64,000 nt of DNA, from contig NZ_JAYESJ010000001.1 of assembly GCF_034720595.1 (NCBI RefSeq), forward strand, positions 1,638,001-1,702,000. Direction: 5' to 3'. The translations under genes were made by a program, and so were the position numbers. Every line of letters begins with the position of its first letter. The stretch's first letter is position 1. This document shows, piece by piece, positions 1-7,755 of this stretch. This DNA comes from Rhizobium sp. CC-YZS058 (lineage in GTDB: Bacteria; Pseudomonadota; Alphaproteobacteria; Rhizobiales; Rhizobiaceae). The notes beneath the pieces were generated by a model. That model had not been told where the DNA came from. It did not search any database and was given only the letters and a program-made list of their open reading frames with translations.

Positions 1-1
1 C

Positions 2-349
2 GCCACGGTCAGCCTTTCGAGCCAGACAATGACGGTGACGCAGGACGGGGTCCTGCGCTATCGCTGGAAGGTGTCAACCGCACGGCGCGGCTATGTGACG
101 CCGCAGGGAAGCTGGAGCGCGAAGTGGCTGTCGCGCGATCATCATTCGAAAAAATACGACAATGCGCCGATGCCCTATGCCGTCTTCTTCAACGGCGGCT
201 ATGCGGTCCACGCCACCTTCGATCTCAAGCGGCTCGGCAGCCCGGCCTCGCATGGCTGCGTGCGGCTTCACCCCGACAACGCCGCGGAGTTCTTCGCCAT
301 GACCGCGAGCAGCGGGCTGGCCAATACGCGGATCGTCATCGGGCAGTAG
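2..349 (+). CDS. L,D-transpeptidase, C-terminal part (5' end outside window)
   Basis: This is the C-terminal end of an L,D-transpeptidase (YkuD/ErfK family), a periplasmic enzyme that makes 3-3 peptidoglycan cross-links or attaches proteins to peptidoglycan. The reading frame is open from the first bases of the window and already shows family-like sequence before the first internal ATG at 29, so the true start lies upstream. The catalytic motif SHGCVR is present about 30 residues from the end, preceded by the conserved histidine of the AVHAT segment. The motif makes the family certain; the specific reaction is not determined. Confidence 0.88.
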   Translation, partial: ATVSLSSQTMTVTQDGVLRYRWKVSTARRGYVTPQGSWSAKWLSRDHHSKKYDNAPMPYAVFFNGGYAVHATFDLKRLGSPASHGCVRLHPDNAAEFFAMTASSGLANTRIVIGQ

Positions 350-396
350 GAGCGGATCGACTTACCGAGAAAATCGCTGTGGGCCCTCAAGGACCA

Positions 397-425
397 TTGG
401 CTTTTGCCGAGCATTTACCTATAGC
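397..425 (+). promoter_or_regulatory. Candidate sigma-70-type promoter for acpXL
   Basis: A -35-like TTGGCT (397-402) and a -10-like TATAGC (420-425) are separated by 17 bases. They lie about 30 bases upstream of the GTG start of acpXL, in the only intergenic space before that gene. This is motif reading only. Confidence 0.5.
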
Positions 426-457
426 TCTGGCAAAACACCGATAAGACGAGGTCCAGC

Positions 458-736
458 GTGACAGCTACATTCGACAAGGTCGCCGACATCATCGCAGAAA
501 CCAGCGAAATCGACCGCGCGGCGATCACGCCGGAAAGCCACACGATCGATGACCTCGGCATCGACAGCCTCGACTTCCTCGACATCGTCTTCGCGATCGA
601 CAAGGAATTCGGCATCAAGATTCCGCTGGAGCAGTGGACCCAGGATGTGAACGAGGGCAAGGTTTCGACCGAGGAATATTTCGTTCTCAAGAACCTCTGC
701 GCCAAGATCGACGCGCTGCGCGCCGCCAAGGCCTGA
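458..736 (+). CDS. acpXL: Acyl carrier protein AcpXL
   Basis: AcpXL is the special acyl carrier protein of rhizobia that carries the growing 27-hydroxyoctacosanoic acid chain before its transfer to lipid A. The 92-residue product has the phosphopantetheine attachment motif [15 protein letters not shown], with the modified serine in DSL. It matches the rhizobial AcpXL type closely and is longer than the housekeeping AcpP. The start is a GTG at 458 with GACGAGG just upstream; no in-frame ATG fits better. It heads the cluster that continues to lpxXL. A hairpin follows directly, so acpXL may be transcribed at a higher level than the genes behind it. Confidence 0.96.
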   Translation: MTATFDKVADIIAETSEIDRAAITPESHTIDDLGIDSLDFLDIVFAIDKEFGIKIPLEQWTQDVNEGKVSTEEYFVLKNLCAKIDALRAAKA

Positions 737-756
737 GCCGGACCGACCCATGCCTT

Positions 757-787
757 CGATGCCGCCGTCGCTTGACAGGCGGCATCG
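757..787 (+). terminator. Hairpin between acpXL and fabZXL (terminator or attenuator)
   Basis: A perfect 10-bp stem (CGATGCCGCC, 757-766, with GGCGGCATCG, 778-787) encloses an 11-base loop and is followed by the short T-rich stretch TCATTTCT. It sits 21 bases after the acpXL stop. It could end most acpXL transcripts or stabilise their 3' end while allowing some read-through into fabZXL. Confidence 0.6.
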
Positions 788-932
788 TCATTTCTACTGA
801 CGGGGCGCCGCACCGGCGCGGCCCGTGCGGCAGCGCTTCCTGGCCGCCTCGGTCGTTTGCGAAAGCCCGCGCTTGGCGCCGGGGCAATGCGGCGATCAGC
901 CCAGCCGGATCGCTGCCGGGAAAGTCTGTGCC

Positions 933-1424
933 ATGCTGCTTGAATATTTCCAGATGATCGATCGCGTCGACGCCGTCGATCTTTCTGCCGGCCATTTGTC
1001 GGCGCGCTCGGTCGTGCCGGCCGCAAGCCCGGTCTTCGAAGGCCATTTTCCCGGCTATCCGCTGGTGCCCGGCGTGCTGCTGATCGAAACCATGGCGCAG
1101 GCCTCCGGCTTCCTCGTGCTGGCCGCCACCAATTTCGCCGCCATGCCCTTCCTGATGTCGGTCGATGGCGCAAAGATGCGCTCCTTCGTGGAGCCCAATG
1201 CCGTGCTCGACATCGAGGCGCATCTCGAACATGACGGCTCCGGCTTTGCCGTGACCAGGGCAAAGATTTCCTCGGCCGGCAAGCGCGTCGCCGATGCACA
1301 GTTGAAGCTGAGGACCATGCCCTTCGACCAGGTTCCGCTGGCCGCCATCGTGCGGGGCCGGGCGGAAGAGGTAGGGCTGATGGCGGCCATGGCCGCGTCG
1401 GGCAGAGCAGGGGAAGGCGCATGA
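933..1424 (+). CDS. fabZXL: 3-hydroxyacyl-ACP dehydratase, FabZ-like, for the lipid A long-chain fatty acid
   Basis: A hotdog-fold dehydratase that would remove water from 3-hydroxyacyl-AcpXL in each elongation round. The product (163 residues from the ATG at 933) carries the FabZ signature GHFPGYPLVPGVLLIE, with the catalytic His at about residue 38 and the acidic partner Glu at about residue 52. The start at 933 was chosen because the family begins shortly before this region; the frame stays open upstream to 825 but that stretch is low-complexity and not family-like. The stop overlaps the next gene by four bases (ATGA), implying translational coupling with fabF2XL. Confidence 0.92.
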   Translation: MLLEYFQMIDRVDAVDLSAGHLSARSVVPAASPVFEGHFPGYPLVPGVLLIETMAQASGFLVLAATNFAAMPFLMSVDGAKMRSFVEPNAVLDIEAHLEHDGSGFAVTRAKISSAGKRVADAQLKLRTMPFDQVPLAAIVRGRAEEVGLMAAMAASGRAGEGA

Positions 1425-2626
1425 CAGCCGCAAACGACGTCGTCATCACGGGCATCGGCATCGTCACCTCCCAGGGCGTGGGCATTGCCCCGCATCGCTC
1501 CTTGCTGACCGCCTCGTCCGCGCCGGAGGTGGTGGTCGAGACCGAGCGTTTCGCCCCCTATCCGATCCATCCGCTGCCGGCGATCGACTGGTCGGCCCAG
1601 ATCCCCAAGCGCGGCGACCAGCGGCAGATGGAAAACTGGCAGCGGCTCGGCGTTTTCTCGGCCGGGCTTGCCCTCGATGATGCCGGGCTGAAGGACGATA
1701 TCGAGGCTTGCGGCACGATGGACATGATCGTTGCCGCTGGCGGCGGCGAACGCGACATCGCCGTCGATAGCCTGATTGTCGACGAGGCGCTGAAGCGCAA
1801 CGACCGCGAGCAGCTGCTGAATGAGAAATTGACGACGGAATTGCGGCCGACCCTCTTCCTCGCCCAGCTCTCCAATCTGCTGGCCGGCAATATTTCGATC
1901 GTTCACAAGGTCACCGGCTCCTCCCGCACCTTCATGGGCGAGGAAGCGGCCGGCATCTCCGCCGTCGAAACCGCCTTTGCCCGGATCAAGGCGGGCCAAT
2001 CCACTCATACGCTTGTCGGCGGCGCGCTGTCGGCCGAGCGGCTGGACATCGTGCTGCTGATCGAAGCGATCGGCGGTCACGCCATCGGCCGATGGTCGCC
2101 ACTCTGGTCCCGCGTCGATGGCGAGGGAGGCGGGGTGATCCTCGGCTCGATCGGCGCCTTCCTGGTGCTGGAATCGCGCGCCCATGCCGAGGCGCGCCAG
2201 GCGCGAATCTATGCCACGATCGACGCCATCGAGGGCGATCGCGGCAGCCGTGACGAGGGCCGGCTCGAAGCGCGTCTCGACCGCATGACCGAAGGGTTGA
2301 CTGGCGAAGGGACGATCGTCTTTTCCGGCGCCAGCGGGCTCTCCGCCCTCTCGGCGCGGGAAAAGGCCTATCTCGACCGCAGGCTTCCCGGCGCGCCGGT
2401 GCGCGGCTATGCGGGCTTTGCCGGCCACGGCATCGAAGCGCAGTTTCCGCTGGGCTTGGCCCTTGCCGCCCTTTCGCTCGAATCCAGTGCCCGCGTGCCG
2501 GCTTTCGATCCGACGGAGGACGCGCAGGGTGAACCCGCCACACGCGCGATCGTCACCACCATCGGCCATCAGCGCGGCGAGGGCATTGCGGTTCTCGTCA
2601 AGGAGACAGGGGAGGGGCGGGCATGA
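1421..2626 (+). CDS. fabF2XL: Beta-ketoacyl synthase-like protein lacking the catalytic cysteine (FabF2XL)
   Basis: A 401-residue member of the thiolase-fold ketosynthase family, second gene of the elongation operon. It has the N-terminal VVITGIGIVTSQG segment of the family. Where active enzymes carry TACASG it reads MGEEAAG (Glu at about residue 175 in place of Cys), and the NAHGTST histidine motif is replaced by FSGASGLS; only the C-terminal GH is retained. It should therefore be unable to condense acyl chains by itself. It overlaps the start of the intact ketosynthase fabF1XL by four bases, so a heterodimer in which this subunit sets chain length, as in type II polyketide synthases, is a reasonable inference. 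Confidence 0.9.
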   Translation: MTAANDVVITGIGIVTSQGVGIAPHRSLLTASSAPEVVVETERFAPYPIHPLPAIDWSAQIPKRGDQRQMENWQRLGVFSAGLALDDAGLKDDIEACGTMDMIVAAGGGERDIAVDSLIVDEALKRNDREQLLNEKLTTELRPTLFLAQLSNLLAGNISIVHKVTGSSRTFMGEEAAGISAVETAFARIKAGQSTHTLVGGALSAERLDIVLLIEAIGGHAIGRWSPLWSRVDGEGGGVILGSIGAFLVLESRAHAEARQARIYATIDAIEGDRGSRDEGRLEARLDRMTEGLTGEGTIVFSGASGLSALSAREKAYLDRRLPGAPVRGYAGFAGHGIEAQFPLGLALAALSLESSARVPAFDPTEDAQGEPATRAIVTTIGHQRGEGIAVLVKETGEGRA

Positions 2627-3906
2627 GCCGCGCGACCACGGATCATCTCGGCCGTCCGCTGATCGCGGTCACAGGCATGGGCATCATGACCTCGCTCGGC
2701 CAGGGTCTTGCCGACAACTGGGCGGCGCTGACCGGCGGCGTGTCCGGCATCCACAAGATCACCCGCTTCCCGACCGACGGGCTTTCGACGCGCATTTCCG
2801 GCACGGTCGATTTTCTCGATGTCCCCGTCAACAATGCGGTCGAGCGCTCCTATGCGATGGCGCGCGAAACCGTGCTCGAGGCGCTGTCGATGGCCGGTCT
2901 CGGCGGCGATTTCGGCGGACCGCTGTTTCTTGCTGCCCCGCCGATCGAGCCGGAATGGAGCGCCCGCTTCGCGCTTGCCGATCGCGCAGGACCCTCCGTT
3001 CGCCCGGGCGACGCCTATGATCGGTTCCTGGCCGCCATGCGCGTCCGCCCGGATCCTGTCTTCCACGAGGCAAGCCTGTTCGGCGCCATTTCCGAACGGC
3101 TGGCCGATCGGTTCGGGACGCGCGGCCTGCCGGTCACGCTCTCGACCGCCTGTGCCTCCGGCGCAACGGCGATCCAGCTCGGCGTCGAAGCGATTCGCCA
3201 GGGGCGCACCGACCGGGCGCTGACGGTGGCGACCGACGGGTCGGTCAGCGCCGAAGCCTTGATCCGCTTCTCGCTGCTTTCCGCCCTGTCGACGCAGAAC
3301 GACCCGCCGGAAAAGGCATCCAAGCCCTTTACCAAGGATCGCGACGGCTTCGTGATCGCCGAGGGTGCGGCGACCCTCGTGCTGGAATCGCTCGAAGCGG
3401 CGCTGGCGCGCGGCGCGACCGTGCTCGGCATCTTGAAGGGCTGCGGCGAGAAGGCCGATCTCTTTCACCGCACCCGCTCCTCGCCGGATGGCGGCCCGGC
3501 CATTGCCACCATTCGCGCAGCCCTTTCCGATGCCGGCATCGACGAGGACGGGATCGGCTATATCAATGCCCACGGGACCTCGACGCCGGAGAACGACAAG
3601 ATGGAATATGGGGCCATGTCCGCCGTCTTCGGCGAGCGGCTGGCGCGCATTCCGGTCTCCTCCAACAAGTCGATGATCGGCCATACGCTGACGGCGGCCG
3701 GCGCGGTCGAAGCGGTCTTCTCGCTGCAGACCATGCTGACCGGCACGCTGCCCCCGACCATCAACTACCAGAACCCGGATCCGGCGATCGTGCTGGACGT
3801 GGTGCCGAATGTGAAGCGGGATGCTGCGGTGAAGGCCGTGCTGTCCAACTCCTTCGGCTTCGGCGGCCAGAATGCGAGCCTCGTCATGACGGCGGAGCCG
3901 GCCTGA
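2623..3906 (+). CDS. fabF1XL: Beta-ketoacyl-ACP synthase II, lipid A long-chain fatty acid type
   Basis: The catalytically complete ketosynthase of the cluster, which would condense malonyl units onto acyl-AcpXL. The 427-residue product has all active-site residues of the FabF family: Cys177 in STACASG, His317 in NAHGTST, and Lys349 and His354 in SNKSMIGHT. It overlaps fabF2XL by four bases, consistent with co-translation and pairing of the two subunits. A 91-base gap separates it from the dehydrogenase gene that follows. Confidence 0.95.
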   Translation: MSRATTDHLGRPLIAVTGMGIMTSLGQGLADNWAALTGGVSGIHKITRFPTDGLSTRISGTVDFLDVPVNNAVERSYAMARETVLEALSMAGLGGDFGGPLFLAAPPIEPEWSARFALADRAGPSVRPGDAYDRFLAAMRVRPDPVFHEASLFGAISERLADRFGTRGLPVTLSTACASGATAIQLGVEAIRQGRTDRALTVATDGSVSAEALIRFSLLSALSTQNDPPEKASKPFTKDRDGFVIAEGAATLVLESLEAALARGATVLGILKGCGEKADLFHRTRSSPDGGPAIATIRAALSDAGIDEDGIGYINAHGTSTPENDKMEYGAMSAVFGERLARIPVSSNKSMIGHTLTAAGAVEAVFSLQTMLTGTLPPTINYQNPDPAIVLDVVPNVKRDAAVKAVLSNSFGFGGQNASLVMTAEPA

Positions 3907-3997
3907 CCGCGCGACGCCGCGCGGCCGGGACAAGACGTATTAAAAATGTGCGTGGCTATCGCCGATCGCACGGGACGGTGATGGGAAAGGACGTGCC

Positions 3998-5026
3998 ATG
4001 CGCTCTCTGCAACTGATCGAGGATCGCAAGCTCGAGATCGTCGATGTGCCGGAGCCGGAGGCACCCGCAGCCGGCGAGGTGACGCTGCGCGTCAAGGCGG
4101 TGGCGCTGAACCATATCGATGTTTGGGGCTGGCGCGGCATGGCTTTCGCCAAGCGCAAGATGCCCCTGGTCATCGGCGCGGAGGCCTCCGGCGTGGTCGA
4201 GGCGATCGGCCCCGGCGTCGCCACTGTCCTGCCCGGCCAGTTGGTCTCGATCTACGGTGCCCGAACCTGCGGGCTTTGCCGGCCCTGCCGCGAGAAGCGC
4301 GACAATCTGTGCGAGAACGTCTCCGGCGTGCACGGCTTCCATCTCGATGGATTTGCGCAGGAGAAGGTCAATCTCCCGGCCCGCCTGCTGGTGCCGGCCC
4401 CGCCCGGCGTCGATGCGGTGGGTGCGGCGCTGGCGCCGGTCACCTTCGGCACGGTGGAGCACATGCTCTTCGACAATGCCAGGCTCGAGCCCGGCGAGAC
4501 GATCCTCGTCCATGCCGGCGGCTCCGGTATCGGCACGGCGGCGATCCAGCTCGCCAAGAAGATCGGCTGCACGGTCATCACCACCGTTGGCTCCGACGAC
4601 AAGACCGAGAAGGCCAGGGCGCTCGGCGCCGACCATGTGATCAACTACCGCTCCGACCGCTTCGAGGGGGTTGTGCGCAAGCTGACCAAGAAGAAGGGCG
4701 TCGACGTCGTCTTCGAGCATGTCGGCAAGGATACCTGGGCGGGCTCGATGTTCGTCCTCAAGCGCGGCGGCCGGCTCGTCACCTGCGGCTCGACCTCGGG
4801 CGTCTCGACCGACATCAACCTGATGATGCTGTTCCAGCAGCAGCTGCGTCTGATCGGCTCCTTCGGCTGCCGCATGGAAAACATGGCGAATGCCATGCAG
4901 AAGATGGCGCGCGGTCTGGTTCATCCGGTCATCGACACGCAGGTCGGTTTCTCCGACATCGACAAGGCGCTGGAGCGCATGGAAGGCCGGCAGGTCTTCG
5001 GCAAGATCATGCTCATGATCGAGTGA
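3998..5026 (+). CDS. adh2XL: Zinc-type alcohol dehydrogenase/quinone oxidoreductase family protein of the lipid A fatty acid cluster
   Basis: A 342-residue medium-chain dehydrogenase/reductase, placed in the cluster where an enoyl-ACP or related reductase step is needed. The nucleotide-binding motif HAGGSGIGTAAIQLA is clear, and the four structural-zinc cysteines are present (CGLCRPCREKRDNLC). The usual catalytic-zinc Cys-His pair is NH at the expected place (NHIDVWGW), so this may be a quinone-oxidoreductase-like or enoyl-reductase-like member rather than a classical alcohol dehydrogenase. It ends four bases before lpxXL. Membership of the cluster is certain by position; the exact reaction is inferred. 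Confidence 0.88.
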   Translation: MRSLQLIEDRKLEIVDVPEPEAPAAGEVTLRVKAVALNHIDVWGWRGMAFAKRKMPLVIGAEASGVVEAIGPGVATVLPGQLVSIYGARTCGLCRPCREKRDNLCENVSGVHGFHLDGFAQEKVNLPARLLVPAPPGVDAVGAALAPVTFGTVEHMLFDNARLEPGETILVHAGGSGIGTAAIQLAKKIGCTVITTVGSDDKTEKARALGADHVINYRSDRFEGVVRKLTKKKGVDVVFEHVGKDTWAGSMFVLKRGGRLVTCGSTSGVSTDINLMMLFQQQLRLIGSFGCRMENMANAMQKMARGLVHPVIDTQVGFSDIDKALERMEGRQVFGKIMLMIE

Positions 5027-5030
5027 GCGG

Positions 5031-5978
5031 ATGCGCCAGCTTCTGACACGGATTGTCCTGTTCTTCATGCGCCTGCGCGAATGGCTGGTGGCGCAGCTTG
5101 CCTTCGTGCCGCTGGCGCTTTTGAAGCTGCTGCCGGCCGATACCGCGCTGAACCTGATGGACCGCGCCGCCCGCTTCATCGGCCCGCGATTTCTGAAGCG
5201 TCGCCATCGCCTGACGCTGACCAATCTGCGCAACGCCTTTCCCGAGAAGGACGAGCGCGAGATCACGGCGATCGCCATGGAAAGCTGGGGTTCGATTGGC
5301 CGGCTGGCCGCCGAATATGTCTTCCTCGACACGCTGTTCGATTTCGACCCCGCGCGCGAAACCCCGGGCCGCGTCGAGGTTACCGGCATTCCGGTCTTCG
5401 CCGAGCTGCGCGACAATCCCCAGCCCTTCATCGTCTTTACCGCCCATAGCGGCAATTTCGAAATGCTGCCCGTTGCCGGCTCTGCCTTCGGGCTCGATGT
5501 CACCGTTCTCTTCCGCCCGCCGAACAACCGCTACATGGCTGAAAAGGTCTTCGAGTTTCGGCGCAAGCGCATGGGCACTCTCGTGCCGTCCCACGCCGGC
5601 TCGTCCTTCGCGCTTGCGCGCCAGCTGGAGCGTGGCGGCGGGGTCGGTGTGCTGGTGGACCAGAAGTTCAACCGCGGCCTTTCCACCCTGTTCTTCGGCC
5701 AGAAGGTCAAGACCAATCCGCTGGTTGCCAAGCTGACGCGCCAGTTCGGCTGCGCCGTCTATCCGGCGCGCTGCGTGCGCCTTCCCGGGAACCGCTACCG
5801 TCTCGAGCTCGAACCGGCGGTGACCATTCCGCGCAAGCCGGACGGGGCGGTGGATGTCGACGCGACAGCGCAGATGCTGAACGACAAGGTGGAGAGCTGG
5901 GTGCGCGAGCATCCCGGTCAGTGGCTCTGGTATCACGATCGCTGGGCGATCAAGAGAAAGCTTGCCCGCGAGGCCTGA
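5031..5978 (+). CDS. lpxXL: Lipid A long-chain acyltransferase LpxXL
   Basis: LpxXL transfers the C28 hydroxy fatty acid from AcpXL to the 2' position of lipid A at the inner membrane. The 315-residue protein belongs to the LpxL/HtrB acyltransferase family. It has a hydrophobic N-terminal segment and the H-x4-E catalytic motif HSGNFE (His139, Glu144), followed by LVDQKFNRG, a second conserved block. It is the last gene of the operon, four bases after adh2XL. Confidence 0.94.
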   Translation: MRQLLTRIVLFFMRLREWLVAQLAFVPLALLKLLPADTALNLMDRAARFIGPRFLKRRHRLTLTNLRNAFPEKDEREITAIAMESWGSIGRLAAEYVFLDTLFDFDPARETPGRVEVTGIPVFAELRDNPQPFIVFTAHSGNFEMLPVAGSAFGLDVTVLFRPPNNRYMAEKVFEFRRKRMGTLVPSHAGSSFALARQLERGGGVGVLVDQKFNRGLSTLFFGQKVKTNPLVAKLTRQFGCAVYPARCVRLPGNRYRLELEPAVTIPRKPDGAVDVDATAQMLNDKVESWVREHPGQWLWYHDRWAIKRKLAREA

Positions 5979-6085
5979 TGCGTCCTCTCCATGCGACCTG
6001 AGGTAGTTGCGCTGGCCTTCGGAGCGCGAATCTGTTCAAAGCGTCCGGCCGGGAACCTCGGGCTCTTCTGCCTCTATCCGATATT

Positions 6086-6114
6086 TTGCATTGAAGAAAG
6101 GTCTGATTTAGAAT
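6086..6114 (+). promoter_or_regulatory. Possible promoter upstream of the PAS-domain gene
   Basis: TTGCAT (6086-6091) and TAGAAT (6109-6114) are spaced 17 bases apart in the AT-rich stretch between lpxXL and the PAS-domain gene. The coding start is about 119 bases further on, so the leader would be long. Weak evidence. Confidence 0.3.
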
Positions 6115-6232
6115 AGCGTGAGAGGATGAATTTCCGTCTCTTTCTTTCTTCAATGCGATGAAGACGTGTATCTTTTTTAATTTATACATTTAACAGTCCA
6201 GGCACTGCGCCGAGTAGCGATGGAGCGACACG

Positions 6233-6943
6233 ATGCAAGCTTTGATCGATTCCTTTTGGGCCAAGCATGCACAACTTCAGCATGCAGTCTCTGTTGGAGA
6301 CGATCTTCTGATCGATTATCTCGATCGTGAGATCGATCCATTGCTGAAAACGATCGTCGAGCGTCAGGCAGCGAGCACGGCCGAGGCGCGGCTGCAGTTC
6401 GGCCTGGTGCTCGATCTTCTCCAGCAGGATGCGGACGATTCCTCGACCGTGCTGCGCTATTGCTCGACGCTGCGTCTGCTCGCGCGTCGCTACCTGATCG
6501 ACGAGTCGATCGCGCTTGGCGCAGGCGGGGAGCGGCGTGTTGTTCCGCTGCGGCGTCTTGCGGCTCACGCCGATGACGGGTTGCTGAACGAGGCGATTTT
6601 GAACTCGCTGCCGGACCGGGTGACCGTGATCACGCCCGATTACCGCTATCTCTATGCCAACGCCCTGCATTGCCACCGCATGGGGCAGACGCCGATGGGG
6701 CTGGTCGGCCGGCACGTTGCCGAATTCATGGGATTTGCCCGGTTTGAAGAGCGGGTAAGGCCATATCTCGATGCCTGCTATTCCGGGCGGGATGTGGATT
6801 ACACCTTCTCCAAGCAGGCAGATGGCAGAACCGTCGTCGTTCGCTGCCGCATGACGCCCTGCCGCTCCGCGAACGGCAAGATCCTGGGCGCGATCGTCGT
6901 GGTGCAGGAAATGGCCGACCGCAGGCGCGCCATCGCGGCCTGA
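6233..6943 (+). CDS. Single PAS-domain protein of unknown role
   Basis: A 236-residue cytoplasmic protein. Residues about 1-100 look like an all-helical region with no recognised motif. Residues about 120-230 form a PAS fold, starting ILNSLPDRVTVITPDYRYLYAN and ending with the strand-rich GKILGAIVVVQEMADRR. No histidine kinase, GGDEF, EAL or HTH output domain follows, so it is a stand-alone sensor or a partner of another protein. The gene is preceded by an AT-rich intergenic stretch and stands alone; its neighbours give no clue. Confidence 0.8.
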   Translation: MQALIDSFWAKHAQLQHAVSVGDDLLIDYLDREIDPLLKTIVERQAASTAEARLQFGLVLDLLQQDADDSSTVLRYCSTLRLLARRYLIDESIALGAGGERRVVPLRRLAAHADDGLLNEAILNSLPDRVTVITPDYRYLYANALHCHRMGQTPMGLVGRHVAEFMGFARFEERVRPYLDACYSGRDVDYTFSKQADGRTVVVRCRMTPCRSANGKILGAIVVVQEMADRRRAIAA

Positions 6944-7076
6944 GGCCGGCCGGTGGTGCCAGTGCACCCGGCACCGGAGGCCCCCCGGCGATGGGACTGC
7001 GTGGCGCCCTTTTCAGTCCGACAGTCCAACAGCCCGTCAGCCCGGCAGCCCGTGCGGACCGTCGCCGCTGTCTCGG

Positions 7077-7481
7077 TCAGACGGACGATTCGATCAGCGT
7101 CTTCAGCCGGGTCAGATCGTCGTGCACCCAGGCGACGTCGCGGGCATAGTCCTCATCCGTCATGTCCGGCGTCCGCAGGAGAGTGAACATCACCTCCGTG
7201 CCGGTGCCGTTTGCGACCACACGCATCGAATTGTAGGTGGTGGCGCCGCCATCGACGGTGACCCAATGGTCGAGGATGCCGAAACTGTTTGGCGGCGCAA
7301 AGCGCAGCGTGGCGGTCCCGAAGGGCGCCTTGACCAGGAAATGATCGCCCTTGTCGATCAGCCCGCTCGCCAACCCCGTTGCCCATTGCGGCATGATCTT
7401 CGGATTGCGGGCGATCTCGTAGACCCGGGCAACCGGTCGCTCGATGCTGACATGGACGATCGTGGCCTGCTGGGTGGACAT
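7077..7481 (-). CDS. SRPBCC (START-like) family protein
   Basis: A 134-residue soluble protein of the polyketide cyclase/START-like superfamily, which binds hydrophobic ligands in a deep pocket. The family-like N-terminus is IVHVSIERPVARVYEIARNP, followed by the typical HWVTVDGG and VMFTLLRTPDMTDEDYARD strands and helix. The ATG at 7481 is supported by a GGAG six bases upstream; the longer open frame upstream is not family-like. Transcribed divergently from gnd. Substrate and role are unknown. Confidence 0.85.
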   Translation of the reverse strand: MSTQQATIVHVSIERPVARVYEIARNPKIMPQWATGLASGLIDKGDHFLVKAPFGTATLRFAPPNSFGILDHWVTVDGGATTYNSMRVVANGTGTEVMFTLLRTPDMTDEDYARDVAWVHDDLTRLKTLIESSV

Positions 7482-7755
7482 GACATGCTCCGCGGGATGG
7501 GCTTCTCCCGCGCTTCTTGCCGCCCGCGCGTTTGTTTTGCAAATGTTCTTTTCCGTTTCAGGGTGGAGCGCGGCTTGCAGCCACGCCGGATTCCATCCGG
7601 AGCCGGCCAACAAGCGCTTGTGCTTGCCAGGCGACGGTGCGAGAACTTCTCGCGAAACGGCAGCCCTCCCTTACCGGGGGTGCCGTCAGAACGATGGCGC
7701 CCCGACCCAGGAGAGGGCGGCGCGCCGACAACCACGTCGAATGGAGGCTTTACAG

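Noticed and set aside
7534..7559. GTTT-N7-GTTC-N7-TTTC, resembling an alphaproteobacterial LexA box
   Set aside because: Only one of the three elements is exact, and the consensus GTTC-N7-GTTC is not met; the neighbouring genes are not SOS genes.
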